Shown here: in pieces, positions 13,144 through 24,850 of the stretch | Layout of the letters: each line of letters begins with the position of its first letter | How positions within the stretch are numbered: the first letter of the stretch is position 1 | Assembly: GCF_000002995.4 (NCBI RefSeq) | Contig: NW_025062477.1 | Location: 3,630,649 to 3,694,648 of the forward strand | Origin: Brugia malayi | Taxonomy: Eukaryota; Nematoda; Chromadorea; Rhabditida; Onchocercidae | Length of the DNA stretch: 64,000 nucleotides | Direction: 5' to 3' | Made by a program: the position numbers and the translations under genes | Notes under the pieces: model-generated | Database searches by the model: none | What the model saw: only the letters and a program-made list of their open reading frames with translations | Told to the model about the DNA's origin: nothing

Positions 13144-14381
13144 CGATTGATGAATAATAATTATAGTATTGTTTTAAGACCAAAGAAACAGCAAAAAATG
13201 GTATATATATATACATTATGCAAAAAAAAAAAAAAATGGATTATAGTAGTATATAAAGAATGAAAGTAAATAAAAAGTTTACTTCGATATGAAAATAAAT
13301 TGAAAATATTATAGCACTAATCTTTTAGATATTTACTATTTTAATTGGAAATAAATGAATTAATGCATAATTTCATTAACGATTAATTAATTAGTTAATT
13401 AATTAATTAAATATTATCATTTTCAAAAATCCATTAAATATATATTTTTTCTTTTTATTACTTTATGTATAAACACAATAATCTGCCAAATACAAACTTC
13501 GACATCAATTTGATCAATATTTAACTTTTTATTGCTGTTATCAAATGTTTCCATTTATCATATCAGTTCTCGGTTTTCTCATTCTACTCTCTCTCTCTCT
13601 CTCTCTCTCGTTTTTTTGCATTCTCTTTGTGTCGTTTTTGTTTTTATGTGTACGAAAGAAAAAAATTTCTCTGAATTTATGCGAGATGATAAGTGTGACA
13701 TTCATATATGTCACACTTATCATTTTGATTGACTATTTATACGTACGTCAAAGACGTGTTTTACACGTTACTTTAATTCACTGTAGTATTTGGATGATCT
13801 CGTAAAGAAAAAGGATAAGATTCAGTAAAACTGGATGGATGGTGAAACAGTATTGATGACAACGACTAGTTTCTGTGATGTAATGTTTATTCAAGGTATG
13901 TGCAGGTGTGTGCAGGTGCGTGTGCGTGTGCGTGTGAGACAAGCAGACAACAGCGCCCCAGCAACTTGTCTCGATTTGATGATGAAAATGCTTTAGCCAT
14001 CTCTAACAAATATTTCATCATTTTCGATATATTATTATTTTTGTTACTTACCTTAAGTTTTACTTTTTATATTTGCTTATGCTTAATGTGATCTTATGAT
14101 TGAAATTTTTGACAATCTCATTTTTTTTTTTTTTTTTTTTTGTGCGGAAATGTAAACAATTAGTAATTATTGATCTGATGATAAGAGTAAAAGCTATAAA
14201 ATGCTATGTTTTCAGAAATTAAATGAAATTTATTGAAATATAATAATTAATTACATTTATTATAATTCATTTGTACAATTTTAAAATCTAATTCTTCTTG
14301 TTGATTTATTTATTTTCTTAGCCAAATTTTATTTTCATATTTTTGACATTTTACTAGAAATGATAATAAAATATTTCAGGA
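12767..14381. other. Divergent intergenic region
   Basis: This lies between the start of the divergent Wnt (-) and the start of the next gene (+), so it probably carries both promoters. It holds T-runs, a GATT tetranucleotide run at about 13111-13146, a CT run at 13588-13609, a 13-bp-arm inverted repeat at 13688-13721 and a GTGTGCGTG-rich patch near 13900-13940. Open frames here are compositional and unsupported. Confidence 0.6.
13688..13721. repeat. Inverted repeat, 13-bp arms, 8-bp loop
   Basis: GATAAGTGTGACA and TGTCACACTTATC are exact reverse complements, separated by TTCATATA. The arms contain a GATAA core on both strands. It sits in the shared upstream region of two divergently transcribed genes. 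Confidence 0.8.
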
Positions 14382-16765
14382 ATGTCAGTTAAAAAAGTTA
14401 TCCATGGCCATGTATTCATTGATATGAAGACAAGAATTACCAGTTATGGCCCACATAATGGTATCATTGTTCATTGTGGCATTCAACAAGAGCCTAGTAC
14501 GTTTTGGCCATATGTTCTCAGTAATGCATCAAATTCTTTATGCACTCAACAATTGAATATAGCGCCAACATCTGCTACAATTCATTGGCCAACTGTTAAG
14601 GAAAGCGATGATAATCAACAAGACAAAGCTACCTCATCTCTATCAAATCAGCATTATCAGTTAACTGATAAGGATAGAATTTCAGCCAATAATTTCAATG
14701 ACTCTAAAAAAGTGCGTTTAAATGTTTTCGAAACAAAACAAACCGTTTTCGAAACGGTTTGTTTTGAAATTAGTTCCTTTTAATTTACATTTTTTTTTTT
14801 CCAATAATAAATAAATTGGTAGTATCTAAGAAATGGTTATCTGATTTTTTACTCTAAATAGATGGAAGATTTTTTTTTTCTTCAAATATGATAGAGAAGT
14901 AAATTTGTTATAATGTAAATTTGATGATTTGAATACATGAAAGCTCTCTAAAGTTTACTTTTTAAAGCAATTTTTAAGATTATTTATATGCTATGATAAG
15001 TACTTATCAATTTAAATTCAATAAATGTATGCATATTATAACAAATTAAATATATTACATATCCTATCTTATTTTAGAATCCAATGAAAATTAAACTTAA
15101 ATCGCTCAATATGACATCAAACAATTGCAAATCAAATTTGAATAATGCAAGTGCTAAAATTTCTAATGGCAATATTTCAAGTACGAAGGATGCACCTTTA
15201 ACAAATGCGCAAAATGTTAATTGTCATCATAATGAAGAAAGAGCTATGAAGAAAAATGATTTAAATGAAAATATAAGGTGATACTTTTGTAAATTTCAAC
15301 ATTAACATTACTTCTTTCATATTACCTAGAATGTTACTTATAAATTTTTGAGTAAATTTTACAAATTACAAAAAAAAAAAAAAAATGAAATATATTTTAG
15401 GCCAGAATCTATGATATATTCTGAAAGAAATGGTCAAAATACTTCATCAATTATTCCAATGGAATATTCCACTAAAAGAAAATTTATCAATTGCAAATAT
15501 TACAATGAATTCAATGATGAAATTATGAAGTACGATTATAATCAAATTAAAAAAGAGTTTGTGACAGATTCGTCTTTGATCAAAATTCCTGTGACAATAA
15601 ATCCTTCAAAAATTGCTAATGAATTTACGAATGATTTTAAATTAGATTGGCAGCAAAGCAATGATCGTAGGTTCTCGAAAAATTTACCTTACTCATTTGC
15701 ATCTTCTTTGAATCAAAAACGACAATCGTACAGAAATATACCGGATTTATTTCAAAAGCAACCGAATCACAAAAATGTACCGGAGCAACTTTATCATTTA
15801 TATGAAACACAAGATGCCTTTGGAAATCCATTGAAACAATTGTGAATTTTTTTTCTCTCTCTCTCTCTTTCTTGTTATTGTTGTTTAATTTTTGTATGAT
15901 AAGTTTTTTTTTTTATTATAATTCAAGGTATTAAATTTTAATAATTTAAATTTTCAAAGTATTTTGAGAAATTTGAAATGAAGAGAAGTGCTATCTAAAT
16001 TTTCCATTTGAATAACAAATTCAAATTTGCATTTCATTTCATGCACAGATGTTAGTTATTTCCTTTTTTTCTCTTTTTTTTAGTGAAATGGAAGTTGAAA
16101 TAAGCGAACAGCCATTGTTGAACATTTCAAAGAAACATCTCAGTACTAACTATGATCAATATAATAGAAATTTAAATGATGATATTGGTCTATCTCTAAT
16201 TTCTGACAATTTTAAATCGAAATCGAAATTGAAATTGAAAGATGGTCATTATACGGAATCACAACCGGAATATCTTCAACCTTCCAGTAACAATATATTC
16301 AATGATACTGAACTCTTGCGACATCATTGCGATTCGCTATCTGTTCGATCAGAAATTCCAACACAATTGAAAGTACAAGAAAGTACTGTTCGTACAGAAT
16401 TAAACGAAAATAAAATTTCAGTTAATGAAGGCAAAAATATTTCTGAAAAGACTGCATCAAAACTCTCAGAAGTTTTGTCGACAATGAATTGTCAACGATT
16501 GGAAATGACAGCTAAAGAAAGATCACGCGATAATAATCGAGAATTGATGATAGAAGAAGGAAAGAACTTCGAGAATATCTTCGGGAAATTGAAAGCAGAC
16601 AATAATGGAGGAGTAAACAATGCTGGGATAACTTCAATTAAACCAATTTTACATACATCATCTCGAAAAAGTAGCATAAGAAAAAAAGTTCAATTTCCGG
16701 TTGAATGGCCACAAGTAATTGCATTGGAGCATCGTCTCCTAATTGATGATCTTCATTTGGTATAA
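14382..16765 (+). CDS. Unrecognised 550-aa disordered protein with RVxF-like PP1-docking motif
   Basis: Exons 14382-14711, 15078-15277, 15401-15841 and 16084-16765 give 551 codons including TAA. The first ATG follows an ATTTCAG acceptor by two bases, suggesting a trans-spliced start. The protein is rich in Asn, Ser, Lys and Gln, with no signal peptide or membrane segment, and I do not recognise a domain. Near the C-terminus, SSRKSSIRKKVQFP (16655-16699) matches the [RK]-x(0,1)-[VI]-x-[FW] docking motif for protein phosphatase 1, with basic residues upstream as is typical. The third junction uses a weak donor (CAATT|GTGAAT). If it is not spliced, the third exon ends at a TGA at 15843-15845 after about 324 aa and the last part would be a separate ORF from the ATG at 16088. 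Confidence 0.68.
14734..14766. repeat. Inverted repeat, 15-bp arms, 3-bp loop
   Basis: CAAAACAAACCGTTT pairs exactly with AAACGGTTTGTTTTG across TCG. It lies just inside the first intron of the 14382 gene, 23 bases after the donor, and could fold into a stable hairpin in the pre-mRNA. Confidence 0.8.
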
Positions 16766-17838
16766 AATTTTATCAACTTTTTGGAATTCTCAAAAAGAAA
16801 AGTTTATTATGAGAGAAAATGATAATTTAGTAAAACATTAATTTCACAAAATTCCATTATAAAATTTTTGATGAAAATTAAAAATTTTGAAGCAATTTTT
16901 TTTTGCAAAATTCAATTGAAATCATTTCAACGAAGAATTTTTTTACTTTGCATTTTTTTTATATTCCTATCCGAGTGTTATTTTGTCATATTTTGTCAGT
17001 GAATTTGATAAAAGCATTTCTTTTAATTTACTCCTCGCATAACTCTCAACAAATATTTTTTGTATAAAACCATTTTGGTTTCATAAAATATTTTCTTTTT
17101 TTTTATGAAAATTGTAAATACAGAATAATTTTGGGAAACTTTTAAATAAGTGATGCAAAGAATGCAAAGCTATGCATAAATTACGTATAAATAAATTACG
17201 TAAATTATGCATAAATGTAAGAATACAATTTTACGTAAGTTACGCATAGATGTAGAAATACAATGCTACGTAAATTGTGTATAAATATAGGAATGTAATG
17301 CTACGTAAATTACGTATAAATGTAACAATGAAATGGTACGTAAATTACGCATAAATGTAAGAATACAATGCTGCGTAAATTACGCATAAATAAGTCATAA
17401 ACATTCATAGGATCATATTAGCAAAGTAATGATTAACATTTGGCTCACTTCTATGGCTCAATATGTTTAGTTTAGCCCAGAGAATGGGTAAGACTCAGAA
17501 TTGATGGGTAAAACTAATTCTCTGAATTCGTCAATTTATCTATTTCAACTTATTTTAACAAGGAAACATTGAAATAATTGCATCCTTCTCTCATGAACAT
17601 CTCATTAGCAAAGCTAATTGTAATCCATTAACTGTACGCGCTGATTTAATTGAATCTAAGCGACATCGATCCGTTTTCATTACCTTAAAAATTTGACTCC
17701 TATTAATATATTGAATAATTGAGATAAATTATGCAAGATATTTCTAAATTATATCAAAAGAATGAAATGATCAAAATTAGAAAAGTCATCTTTATCATAA
17801 TATTTGATCAATTATAATTTTACAAATGAATATTTAGA
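16766..17838. other. Intergenic stretch with a 35-bp array
   Basis: No gene is seen. It probably holds the convergent 3' UTRs of the 14382 gene (+) and the 17839 gene (-). The main landmark is the tandem array at 17197-17393. Confidence 0.6.
17197..17393. repeat. 35-bp tandem repeat, about 5.6 diverged copies
   Basis: Units begin TACGTAAATTACGCATAAAT and end in AATACAATGC or similar, recurring every 35 bp. Each unit carries the palindrome TACGTA and a GCATA element. Copies differ at about 10-20% of positions. It lies between two convergent genes and has no coding potential that I can see. Confidence 0.8.
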
Positions 17839-18494
17839 TCAAAAAAATACCCCATAATATATGCCAATATCAATTTTGATAATATTATGTGATATTGTTA
17901 TCAGAGATAATTGTTTAGTCTTTGTGAAAAATTTTTTCACATAATCAAAACAACTGCAAGGTTGTAATGTTTCACCAAATGATGGTCGATTATAATATTG
18001 TATGAGTGTATTTCGAAGTCGATTAAATTTGAAAAAACAATTCGAGCATGGAATGAATATTTCACTACCATTTGATTTTAAACCCTGCAATCGATATTTG
18101 AAAATTTTTGTTTTTTTTCAAAACTTTCTTCCTTTTTTTTTTTGCATTTTGGATTGTCAAAATGATTTAAAACATTTAAAATATTGTGCATATTCTATGC
18201 TATCGTACGTGTTTTTTAACGTGGTATTTTAACGTGTTTACTTTACTTATTAAATGTTAGAGAATAAAAGAAGAAAACAATTTCAATTTCATTGTTTAGT
18301 ACTAGAGATTATAGCCATTAATTCATTAAATAATTTATCCAAATATTAATTAGAAATTAAAATGAACAAACCATGCGCACTGCAATTTCAGATGACAATG
18401 GTACAAGTACATATGCAATACTATGACGACTTTCCATATAATTCACATGGTAAATAATTATCATTCCAAAAATTGCCATTAATGATTCGAACAT
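17839..18494 (-). CDS. Unrecognised 122-aa small protein with hydrophobic N-terminus, 2 exons
   Basis: Minus-strand exons 18372-18494 and 17839-18084 (41 + 82 codons with TGA), both in phase 0. The start MFESLMAIFGMIIIY is hydrophobic enough to be a signal anchor or signal peptide. In-frame stops directly precede the ATG, and a TATACAG acceptor lies about 16 bases upstream, consistent with trans-splicing. The second exon encodes a CSNCFFKFNRLRNTLIQYY segment and a PCSCF pair, giving four Cys that could form disulphides. I do not recognise the family. Its gene starts head-to-head with csn-2. Confidence 0.6.
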
Positions 18495-19069
18495 ATTTTT
18501 TTATCAAAAATTTGCCTGTATAATATCAAAGAAGTAAGAAAAACTTTACTCGTTGAAACTTATAATTTCTTGAATTTTAAATTAATTCATTAATTCAGTC
18601 ACAGAGTTATTGCTTTTTGATTGGTATTTTTGGATTAATGCATACCTTTCTGATTAGCTTACTGAAACTATGAAAAAGTTCTTTTGAAAAAAAAAAATAA
18701 GGAAAATAGAAGCGTTGCAATCGGTTATAAACAAACATTGAGCATAGATAGATTTTCTCACTTATTGAACATAGGAAATGGAAAAGATCTATTAAATGCC
18801 ACCTGCTAATGTCAATTATATATTCTGCACCAAATTGTTACCTTACATTTTAGTGATTGATATAGCAATTGAGTCAATTCAGCAGCTAGTTAAGAGAGAA
18901 ACGAGAATGATAGACGCTTCTTCCATTCCACACCCTTTTTTTTAAAAAATATAAAAATAAACGGGTGAGACATAACTGTTGCACAGTGGGTATGGAAAGG
19001 AGTGATATGATGTGGTGGCCAACAAAGTGTCAGTTATTAGCTGCTTGAGTGAGAGGTGAAAGGTCAGCG
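18495..19069. promoter_or_regulatory. Divergent promoter region between the 17839 gene and csn-2
   Basis: A 575-bp gap between two head-to-head start codons. It should contain both promoters, but no TATA box or other defined element stands out. No additional ORF is supported. Confidence 0.4.
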
Positions 19070-21669
19070 ATGGACGATGATTTTATGGATGATCAAGATT
19101 ATGGCTTGGTATGTATCTTACAATTTAACTTCATTTTATTCAGTTAATAAAATACAAGAAGATATATTGAAGATAAGTGAAAAGAGAATTCAGTCTCAAT
19201 TTTAAGTTAATTCGTTGCAGGAATATTCAGATGATTCAGCCAGTGAACCGGATGTCGACTTGGAAAATCAGTATTATAACGCAAAAGCGTTAAAAGCTGA
19301 GAAGGAATTTGATAGTGCTTTGAAAACTTTCAAACATGTATTGGAGCTAGAAAGTGAAAAAGGAGAATGGGGTTTCAAAGCTCTCAAACAAATGGTCAAG
19401 ATAACATTTGCTGCCGTAAGTTCATCTTTTCTAGTGTGTATGTTGATATTTCACTGCAAATAAGGATGAAACATCATCTTACAAGTAACTTCTCAGGACT
19501 AGAAATTATTTGTGGGATTTTTTTAGAATGAACTTTATGTTTGAAACACTCGTGTATTGTAGAATCGTTATGATGAAATGTTGAAGTATTATCGACAGTT
19601 ACTTACTTACATTAAGTCAGCCGTTACGAAGAACTATTCAGAAAAGTCAATAAATTCAATTTTGGACTACATTTCGACATCAAAACAAATGGATTTGTTG
19701 CAAATATTTTACGAAACAACATTGGATGCATTAAAGGTAAAGGTCTTCTGGTTCCATTGTTCTATCTTTGGGATTCAGTTAAAGTAGTAGGCTATTATTT
19801 TCACTGTATTGCATTGTGTGGATAGTGTTCTTTTAGTAAACAATTAGTAGTGAGAATCTTTAAATTATGTGTTTTGTTTATGATCTCACTGTTTACCCCT
19901 GTTTCACATTATTTGTTTAGGATGCTAAGAATGAACGATTATGGTTCAAGACGAACACAAAGCTTGGAAAGTTGTATTTTGATCAAAAAGAATTTGGAAA
20001 GCTGGAGAAAATTATCAAACAGTTGAGAAATTCTTGTAAGGTGAGAGGTTTCTAGTGTGATTATGTTTTTCTTTTATTGAAGCTTTACTATATCTCGCAA
20101 AACTACAATTTTTGAATGTAGTTTTGAATCATTTTCGGAAATATTGCAACCAGAAAGTGGTCGTGAGTGAAAACAATTGTCATTTCAGAATGAACTCGGC
20201 GAAGAAGATCAGAAAAAGGGTACCCAGTTGCTTGAAATTTACGCCCTTGAAATTCAGATGTATACGGAACAGAAGAATAATAAAGCTCTGAAGGCACTCT
20301 ACGAGCAAAGTTTGCATGTGAAAAGTGCAATACCACATCCACTTATTATGGGGGTCATTCGCGGTTTGTTTTATTCTCTTATCGTATTCTCACTTACATT
20401 CATATATTTCTTAAAAACTACTACATCTTAATTTTTTTTTTCTAGAATGTGGTGGAAAAATGCATCTACGAGAAAAGCAATTTGAAAAAGCCCATACCGA
20501 TTTCTTCGAAGCTTTTAAAAATTATGATGAAAGTGGATCGGAGCGAAGAATTGCATGCTTGAAATATTTGGTGCTTGCAAATATGCTAATCAAGTAGGTC
20601 TCCGAGAGTGGATTTATGATTACTACTTTTAAAACATTATTAGCTACACATCCAAAAAAATATATTCGCTTATAATACATTTTTGATAAGTGATTGTTTT
20701 GTTTTTAGATCTGGAATAAATCCATTTGACAGTCAAGAAGCAAAACCGTTCCGCAATGATCCTGAAATAGTTGCAATGAATCAGCTTGTGAGTGCGTACC
20801 AAGACAATAACTTGATGCAGTTTGAGAGTATTCTTGAAGAAAATCGTGATGCCATTATGGCTGACCCATTCATTCGCGAGCATATTGAAGAGCTGCTCAC
20901 CAACATTCGTTCGCAGGTTCTGTCATTACTTTTCACATTTTTGCAATGTACAGTGCGTTTAAGCAATTCATCGAATCTAACTGGATTCATTTCTAAGTTG
21001 CAGGTATTAATAGGCCTTTGTGTGCCATACTCTCGAATTTACTTGTCGTTTCTTGCCGAAGAACTTCGTGTTAAAGTGGAAGAGGTTGTGGTACTTCTTG
21101 CAGATTTGATTCTCGATGGTGCATTGAATGCAAAGATTGATGAAATTAATGGTGTTTTAATATCCGAATCAACAAATAAAGCAACACGGTATTTTTGTTT
21201 TATTCACATATTTGATAATAATTAGATGGTTCCGTACTTACTGAGTTTCGTTAAAGTACTTGTCTGAATTAGCTACGTAGCTCAAAACATTTTAGAATCA
21301 ATTATCCAGTTCAAGCTCTGTGTCATATATATAGTTTGAACTAGGGAGAAAAGAAGTGGGAAGTGTAGAGAAATATTAATTTAAAATAGTCAATAAAATA
21401 AGGCAGAAAATCTGCTTCATCGAAATGGAATTCACTGAACTGCCATATTCTATGAGGCACAAATTCTGTTTCACTACCTGAGCACAAAGAACATGCTTAC
21501 TACCAGTTAATACTGTATGATTTGCTGGTTTTGATTCATTTCCAAAGTTAAGTTTTGCAAAATCTTCAATGTCATTGTGTTATTGAGATCTTTTAGGTGC
21601 GCAGCGATTGCAAAATGCGCGAAACAGTTATCTTCACTTCACCTTTCAATTGTAGACAGGTGCTCATAA
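19070..21669 (+). CDS. csn-2: COP9 signalosome subunit 2 (CSN2/TRIP15), 438 aa, 9 exons
   Basis: PCI-domain subunit of the COP9 signalosome, which removes NEDD8 from cullins. Exons: 19070-19108, 19221-19415, 19563-19736, 19921-20040, 20189-20363, 20446-20593, 20709-20916, 21004-21188, 21597-21669 (439 codons with TAA). The protein is very close to vertebrate COPS2: an acidic N-terminus ([13 protein letters not shown]), then long matching stretches such as [60 protein letters not shown] and [14 protein letters not shown], and a C-terminal PCI/winged-helix region. Human COPS2 is 443 aa, so it is complete. The seventh intron (87 nt) is in frame and has no stop. The short last exon was placed by similarity to the COPS2 tail and by phase. 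Confidence 0.97.
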
Positions 21670-22439
21670 CACTAACCTCAGTGAATCTTGCATTTACTTC
21701 CGTGATTGGGCTTCACTTGTGTTTCTGGCGTAATTCAACTGTATTTTCTTGAAGGACTGCATCTGATCTGCTTTGTTACGAGTGTTTCGCAGTTACTTAT
21801 TTAGAATTCTTATTTTTTACATTTCACTTTGCTCATGATTGTATAATTGTTTGGTATATAAATTACGAAAAAATCCTTACCATTGGTTTGGTTCAACTTT
21901 CATGTTTTTTTTTTTTTTTTTTTTTTTTTCTACACCGCTTGTTAATAAATGATTATGCTGAAATGATTCAACGTTTGTAAAGGAAATGTCCACTATGTTT
22001 CAACTCAATATTTTTAATGTTTTGTCTTTCCTTTCTCATCTTATTTCCACTATTACCATACATTAATTATCTCAACGTCTTCTTCAGTAATTCAACTTTC
22101 ACCCCAAAGGGTGAATGGGCCGTTCCTGGAAGTAGGTGCAATACCGGAACATTCCCTAAGTAATGCCTTCTTTTAAATACTATTAAAAATTTTGAAAAGT
22201 GGGGTAGAAATGCATCTCTCCTAGGTCCGTGAAGTTGTGCTTAAGAATTTGGATGCACAACCTTTTTGGCCTTCTGTTTTGTGAGCTTTTGTTTTCACAG
22301 CTTGTAATTTGCTGTGTGGAAAGAATGTGGATTAAAGAGGTCAGTGCAGAATTGTCAGATTTTTTTTTTCCGTATTAGGAACTGGATTGCTCGTTCGAAG
22401 CTTTCTAATCTAAAAACTGCGTTTTCAGTAATTCAGGAA
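21670..22439. other. csn-2 / TOLLIP intergenic region with candidate unassigned exons
   Basis: The csn-2 3' UTR and TOLLIP upstream region. Within it, 22088-22159 and 22379-22439 are open, splice-site-flanked and mutually phase-compatible, and the second runs in frame into the TOLLIP ATG (see findings). The T-run at 21907-21929 is otherwise the main landmark. Confidence 0.45.
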
Positions 22440-23753
22440 ATGGCTTCTTCATCTGCTGCATCCAACTCGTCGTCAGTAAATCCCATGCGGATTTCTGCGG
22501 CTGAGCGACGAAAGAAGGTCATTATATGATAGACTAATGCTTAAGAATGTACAAATATGTATATTTAACAAAAGACCACGAAAATTTGCATAAAGTCTTC
22601 CTTTTCCTCTTTCTTTTTTTTTCGATAGTGTGTTACACAGTGTAACTTGTTAATTTTTTTTTTCTCTCTCAAAGTTTTCCAAGATTTTCACTTCCCACTT
22701 TCCAAGCGATTATTTTTGCTCGGATAAGTTTCATTTTCTTTTTGTTGCTTTTTATAACATAAATGATAGTATTGTCCATGTATTTATAAATTGTTCTAGA
22801 TAAGCACGATTTCGGAAATATGATAAATATAAGGAATAAGAAAGTTAAATTATAGGTTTTTTTGGGTCAATTACCAGATGATTTCTTGCGTATAACTACT
22901 CCATCGCCAGTTTCAGTTCAAAGGCAACAACAGCAGTCTGTGGTTCCTGTCTATATTACGGATCCTAATTTGGTTACTCAGCAATCTCTTTTGCAAGCAC
23001 AGGTAACAAATTTGTTGTTTATAAGTTATATTCACTTATCAGCACTTTTTTAATAATATATTATTGAGAGGAGCAGAATGGCTTTTTGCTTCAGATATTT
23101 CGAAGTATCTTTTTAGCAGGCATTCTACAGCTTTGTACCTCCGAATACACGTGGTCGTCTTTCGATAACAGTCGTGAGTGCGAAGCTTGTAAAAAATTAT
23201 GGTTTGGTGCGGATGGATCCTTACTGCTGTGTGCGAGTAGGGAATGCCGTTTTTGAAACACCAAAGGATACAAATGGTGGTAAAACACCGAAGTGGAATC
23301 GTATCATCAACTCCTATTTGCCATTTGGTGTTGAATCATTTTATCTTCAAATTTTTGATGAAGTTAGCATTTCTTTTTTATTCTTCGTATTTCAGATGCA
23401 TTATCTATTCCCACTTTTTCAGTTTTTTCATTTATTCTTCAAACAATTTATTTTGAAGAAAGCATTCACTGCTGATGAATGCATTGCTTGGGCACATATA
23501 ATACTTCCAAATGGTATATTCTGCGGTGAGATAATCGATGACTGGTATCAACTTTCTGGACAACAGGTAATTAGACAAATTTTCACGAAATTTTTGCTAT
23601 TCGAAAATCTCTTCAATTTTAAAAGAAAGAAGTCAGTTATATTTTAGGCAAAAAAACTTAAGAAATAATTGACTTATGTACTGGTTTTTGCTCATTTAGG
23701 GTGAAGGCAAAGAAGGTGTCATAAATCTTATAACATCATTTACACCAGTTTAA
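22440..23753 (+). CDS. Toll-interacting protein (TOLLIP) homologue lacking a CUE domain, 209 aa, 5 exons
   Basis: TOLLIP is an endosomal adaptor that binds phosphoinositides and, in other animals, ubiquitin and Tom1. Exons: 22440-22517, 22856-23002, 23120-23362, 23459-23566, 23700-23753 (210 codons with TAA). The region starting [16 protein letters not shown] matches the Tom1-binding N-terminus (GELPQDFLRITP in human). The C2 domain follows, with [43 protein letters not shown] and [18 protein letters not shown]. Human TOLLIP has 274 aa and continues into a CUE domain; here the frame stops soon after the C2 domain. The third acceptor is a tandem TAG/CAG (23115-23119), so Gln may be added or lost there. 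The fourth acceptor is an unusual AAG; skipping that 96-nt intron keeps the frame open. Confidence 0.9.
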
Positions 23754-24850
23754 TCGACAGAATCGCAGAATAATACAACCACCTCAAACTCAACGACAAG
23801 GCGGTAGAATTTCATATCACATAAAATACGGGGTGTACATTTTCTTTGTTTAAAGATCACTACAGTATTGGATTTAAAGTTGTCTTTAAATCATTATCAT
23901 TACAATGCACTGGAATAAATACTAATGAAAGAATGAGTCAAATAATCATCATTTAATGTTTTACAGCAACTAGTAGTGTTATGTAGAGAGCGGTGTTATT
24001 CCCAACAGTGAAAATGAATGACATCAGATGTATCCTTGAACAAAAGCTAGATAGCAAAACATCGCTGTTAGTATTTGAAATGAACGATCAGTATTAATCG
24101 AGTAATGTTTATGTACCTCCTTATGTTGTATTTTGTTGTTCAGGGAATTCGGGAATAGACTACACTGTCGGTTAAGGGAATATCTCCTAGTGTTTTCGTT
24201 GTTGCTTTCTGAAATAGGAACATGCATTGAAAAGGAGCCTTTCATACTAGCCAAAAACCTTTTTCATTCATGCAGTAAATAGAAAGACATTTGTTTTGAA
24301 GGAAGAATTGATTTTATCGTTTCACAATTTCTTGTAGATGTTTGTGAGTGGAGAACGAATAATAATTTTCCAATACAGGATTGAAAGGTACCAGTTTTAT
24401 TGCATAATAAGATATAACAAAAGAAAGATTTTGTTTTAGAGATTTTCAATACTGCAAAAATATCTCACTGATGAATTTAACGTAATTTCAAGTGTCACTT
24501 ACTTGTTTTCTAGTAATACAATCCATACATTATTTCTGGGTTCAATTACAATGCAATTCAACAAAAAATGGGGCAATAAAATAGTAAGAATAATGGCAAA
24601 ATGGTATCTCATTTCGAGTAGTCAGTCCGATCACTAACACCGAACATATTGCATATGAGCTTTTCGAGCTGTTTATCCGTAATACATTTTCCTGAATTGA
24701 ATTACACTACTCATGCAGATGTCGAATTCACTCTTTTCCTGAATTTGTCGAATTTTTCCTGACTATATAAGGCGTATGCTCTGCTTTGCGCATACTTTGC
24801 TCCTATTAATTATATCAACTGAATGTGAGTGATTTAGCCAGCGTTCACAG
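23754..24850. other. Intergenic stretch downstream of TOLLIP
   Basis: No gene is supported. It includes the TOLLIP 3' UTR. A TATATAAGG sequence at 24764-24772 lies about 80 bp upstream of the candidate UBE2Q upstream exon, in a locally GC-richer patch, and could mark a promoter. Confidence 0.45.

Noticed and set aside
13532..14091. Several ORFs with Ser/Leu or Cys/Ala runs
   Set aside because: They follow CT and GTGTGC simple sequence. No splice partners and no similarity were seen.
24024..24449. Two minus-strand ORFs downstream of TOLLIP
   Set aside because: No recognisable protein and no flanking splice sites in consistent phase. They are more likely UTR or spacer.
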